From: Thaumasiovibrio sp043421945
GTDB taxonomy: Bacteria > Pseudomonadota > Gammaproteobacteria > Enterobacterales > Vibrionaceae
Direction: 5' to 3'
DNA: 24,877 bases
NCBI GenBank assembly: GCA_043421945.1
Contig: JBHOGO010000071.1
Span: 1-24,877 of the forward strand
Shown here: positions 23,576 through 24,877 of the stretch, in pieces
Layout: each line of letters opens with the position of its first letter
Numbering within the stretch: position 1 is the first letter of the stretch
Notes under the pieces: generated by a model
The model's database searches: none
What the model saw: the letters and a program-made list of their open reading frames with translations, nothing else
Told to the model about the DNA's origin: nothing
Made by a program: the position numbers and the translations under genes

Positions 23576-24121
23576 TCAGCTCTTTTCGACCTGACCAAAC
23601 TCCAATTCCACCGGAGTCGCTCGCCCAAAGATCGATACCGATACTTTGACACGGCTCTTGTCGTAATCAACTTCTTCGACAACACCGTTGAAATCTGCAA
23701 ACGGGCCATCCGTAACACGGACCACTTCGCCTGGTTCAAACACGGTTTTGTGTACTGGTGATTCACTTGCTTTTTCTAGACGGTTTAGAATCGCGTCCGC
23801 TTCTTTATCAGAAATCGGTGCTGGACGGTCAGAAGTACCGCCAATGAAACCCATAACACGTGGAATACTACGTACCAAGTGCCAAGTTTCATCATTCATT
23901 ACCATTTGTACTAAAACATAGCCAGGAAAGAACTTACGTTCACTCTTACGGCGCTGTCCAGCACGCATCTCTACCACTTCTTCAGTAGGAACCAGTACTT
24001 CATCAAAGTACTCTTCCATGCTATGCATTTTGATATGCTCGCGTAAAGATTGGGCAACTCGACCTTCAAAGCCAGAAAAAGCCTGTACAACATACCAGCG
24101 TTTCTTTGGAGCTTCACTCAT
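23576..24121 (-). CDS. nusG: Transcription termination/antitermination protein NusG
   Basis: 181 residues, as in E. coli. The NGN domain (about 1-115) binds the RNA polymerase clamp and starts KKRWYVVQAFSGFEGRVA. It includes RKFFPGYVLVQM and the HLVRSIPRVMGFIGG segment. The KOW domain (about 125-181), which contacts Rho or ribosomal protein S10, has FEPGEVVRVTDGPFADFNGV. An AGAGGT Shine-Dalgarno lies upstream. It starts 13 bases after the secE stop and forms an operon with it. Confidence 0.98.
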   Translation of the reverse strand: MSEAPKKRWYVVQAFSGFEGRVAQSLREHIKMHSMEEYFDEVLVPTEEVVEMRAGQRRKSERKFFPGYVLVQMVMNDETWHLVRSIPRVMGFIGGTSDRPAPISDKEADAILNRLEKASESPVHKTVFEPGEVVRVTDGPFADFNGVVEEVDYDKSRVKVSVSIFGRATPVELEFGQVEKS

Positions 24122-24134
24122 AACTATTTTACCT

Positions 24135-24512
24135 CTATACGCCAGTGACTAGGCGTACCAAACGAACCATAACGCCGTCGATACCCCAAAGAACTAGCGC
24201 CATAACAACAGTGACCGCAAGAACAATAAGTGTTGTCTGCGTTGCCTCTTGGCGCGTCGGCCATACAACCTTGCGAACTTCCATGCGCGACTCACGTGCG
24301 AATGAAATGGCATTTTTCCCTTTTTGGGTCAATGCGGCGATCCCCGCAGCGGCAGCAACGAGAGCAATAACAGCAGCAGCTCGCAATACTACAGAAATGT
24401 CACTGTACAGGTAATTTCCTACAACGGCCGCTGCAAGCAGTGCGAACACACCTACCCATTTCAGTATGTCCATTGAGCCCGAGTCGTTCTGGGCTTCGGC
24501 ATTTGTTTTCAT
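24135..24512 (-). CDS. secE: Preprotein translocase subunit SecE
   Basis: 125 residues (E. coli 127). SecE stabilises SecY in the inner-membrane translocon. Three transmembrane helices (about 19-36, 43-63 and 94-114) are visible, and the conserved amphipathic motif SRMEVRKVVWPTRQE precedes the third. The start at 24512 matches the family (MKTNAEAQ, E. coli MSANTEAQ); a GTG 14 codons earlier is less likely. The Shine-Dalgarno is a modest AGGTTGG. It lies downstream of the tuf terminator, so secE-nusG have their own promoter. Confidence 0.96.
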   Translation of the reverse strand: MKTNAEAQNDSGSMDILKWVGVFALLAAAVVGNYLYSDISVVLRAAAVIALVAAAAGIAALTQKGKNAISFARESRMEVRKVVWPTRQEATQTTLIVLAVTVVMALVLWGIDGVMVRLVRLVTGV

Positions 24513-24553
24513 ACTACCAACCTGTAACTTGTCTACATCATAGACGAAAATCA

Positions 24554-24569
24554 CCCCGCACGTGCGAGG
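24554..24569. repeat. 16-bp palindrome in the secE upstream region
   Basis: CCCCGCACGTGCGAGG is palindromic except for one mismatched pair (G-T wobble in RNA). It directly follows a TTGACC (24573-24568, minus strand), a possible secE -35. No good -10 at 17 bases is found; TATGAT at 24542-24537 is 25 bases away. It may be a regulatory site or a leader hairpin. Confidence 0.4.
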
Positions 24570-24670
24570 TCAACCGATAAAGATGAAAGTTTTACCATTC
24601 ATCTTCATACCTAAATGCTTTTCTTGCACGTACTCGATCAATAAATGACCAACACTTAAGTACAATGCTT

Positions 24671-24699
24671 AAAAAGGGCATCAAATGATGCCCTTTTTT
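24671..24699 (-). terminator. tuf terminator
   Basis: GGGCATC and GATGCCC (24676-24693) form a 7-8-bp stem with five T following on the minus strand and T6 on the other. It ends the elongation factor gene 65 bases after its stop codon and separates tuf from secE-nusG. Confidence 0.92.
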
Positions 24700-24763
24700 G
24701 GGTATTGCCGTCAAATCTAATTGTTAGATCTCAACGAAAATACTTACATACTATCAATGCAAA

Positions 24764-24877
24764 TTAAGCAAGGATAGATGCAACAACACCAGCACCAACG
24801 GTACGGCCACCTTCACGGATTGCGAAGCGTAGACCTTCGTCCATTGCGATTGGGCAGATTAGAGTAACAGTCATAGC
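24764..24877 (-). CDS. tuf: Elongation factor Tu, C-terminal fragment (cut by window edge)
   Basis: The last 37 codons and stop are present. They read AMTVTLICPIAMDEGLRFAI then REGGRTVGAGVVASILA, the standard EF-Tu domain 3 C-terminus. EF-Tu delivers aminoacyl-tRNA to the ribosome. The position before secE corresponds to E. coli tufB, but tufA and tufB products are near identical, so the copy cannot be told from sequence alone. The remainder lies beyond the window. Confidence 0.97.
   Translation of the reverse strand, partial: AMTVTLICPIAMDEGLRFAIREGGRTVGAGVVASILA

Noticed and set aside
24555..24763. tRNA gene between tuf and secE
   Set aside because: No acceptor stem pairing, T-loop GGTTCAA or anticodon arm could be found in the spacer.

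Overview
This is a chromosomal core-genome segment of a gammaproteobacterium, very probably Vibrio or another Vibrionaceae member. The protein sequences are close to the Escherichia coli orthologues throughout. The gene order follows the E. coli 90-minute region (purHD, yjaH-hupA, yjaG, hemE, nudC, rsd, rpoCB, rplLJAK, nusG, secE, tuf), with differences expected of Vibrio. I see no prophage, insertion sequence, CRISPR array, tRNA or rRNA. The species assignment is inference.

Left part (1-4240): bases 1-250 show no gene. ppnP (nucleoside phosphorylase) and a zntR-like MerR regulator lie on the minus strand. Divergent from zntR is the plus-strand purine pair purH-purD, preceded by a PurR-like operator at 1067-1082. 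The purH-purD gap holds seven tandem copies of the heptamer GAAGCTA and a strong hairpin. A two-way terminator closes purD.

Middle (4240-12200): a YjaH-type lipoprotein gene sits directly behind the hupA terminator. It is followed by hupA (HU-alpha), a divergent CNNM/CBS membrane protein, and yjaG (DUF416). Next is a plus-strand pair made of a GhrA-like D-2-hydroxyacid dehydrogenase and a uracil-DNA-glycosylase-superfamily protein with a family-4-like iron-sulfur cysteine pattern. After a gene-poor AT-rich gap come hemE and nudC on the minus strand, then rsd on the plus strand. The hemE-nudC gap holds an unexplained plus-strand strong terminator. It has an attenuator-like alternative fold and a short Ile-rich reading frame, with no plus-strand gene directly behind it.

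Right part (12520-24877): this is the transcription/translation block, all on the minus strand and read from right to left: tuf (3' end only), terminator, secE-nusG, promoter, rplK-rplA, promoter, rplJ-rplL, attenuator, rpoB-rpoC, terminator. It supplies elongation factor Tu, the translocon subunit SecE, NusG, ribosomal stalk and L1 proteins, and the two large RNA polymerase subunits. The rplK and rplJ promoters are near-consensus (TTGGCA-17-TATAAT and TTGTCA-17-TATAAT) with GC-rich discriminators. The leaders behind them have folds that fit the known L1 and L10 autoregulation.

Overall this is mostly an ordinary, well-conserved region. The items most worth a second look are in its intergenic parts: the orphan attenuator-like element (10668-10754), the hupA terminator abutting the lipoprotein start codon, the dispersed heptamer repeats, the 122-bp inverted-repeat-bounded segment near 9215-9336, and a frameshifted protein-like relic behind rpoC.
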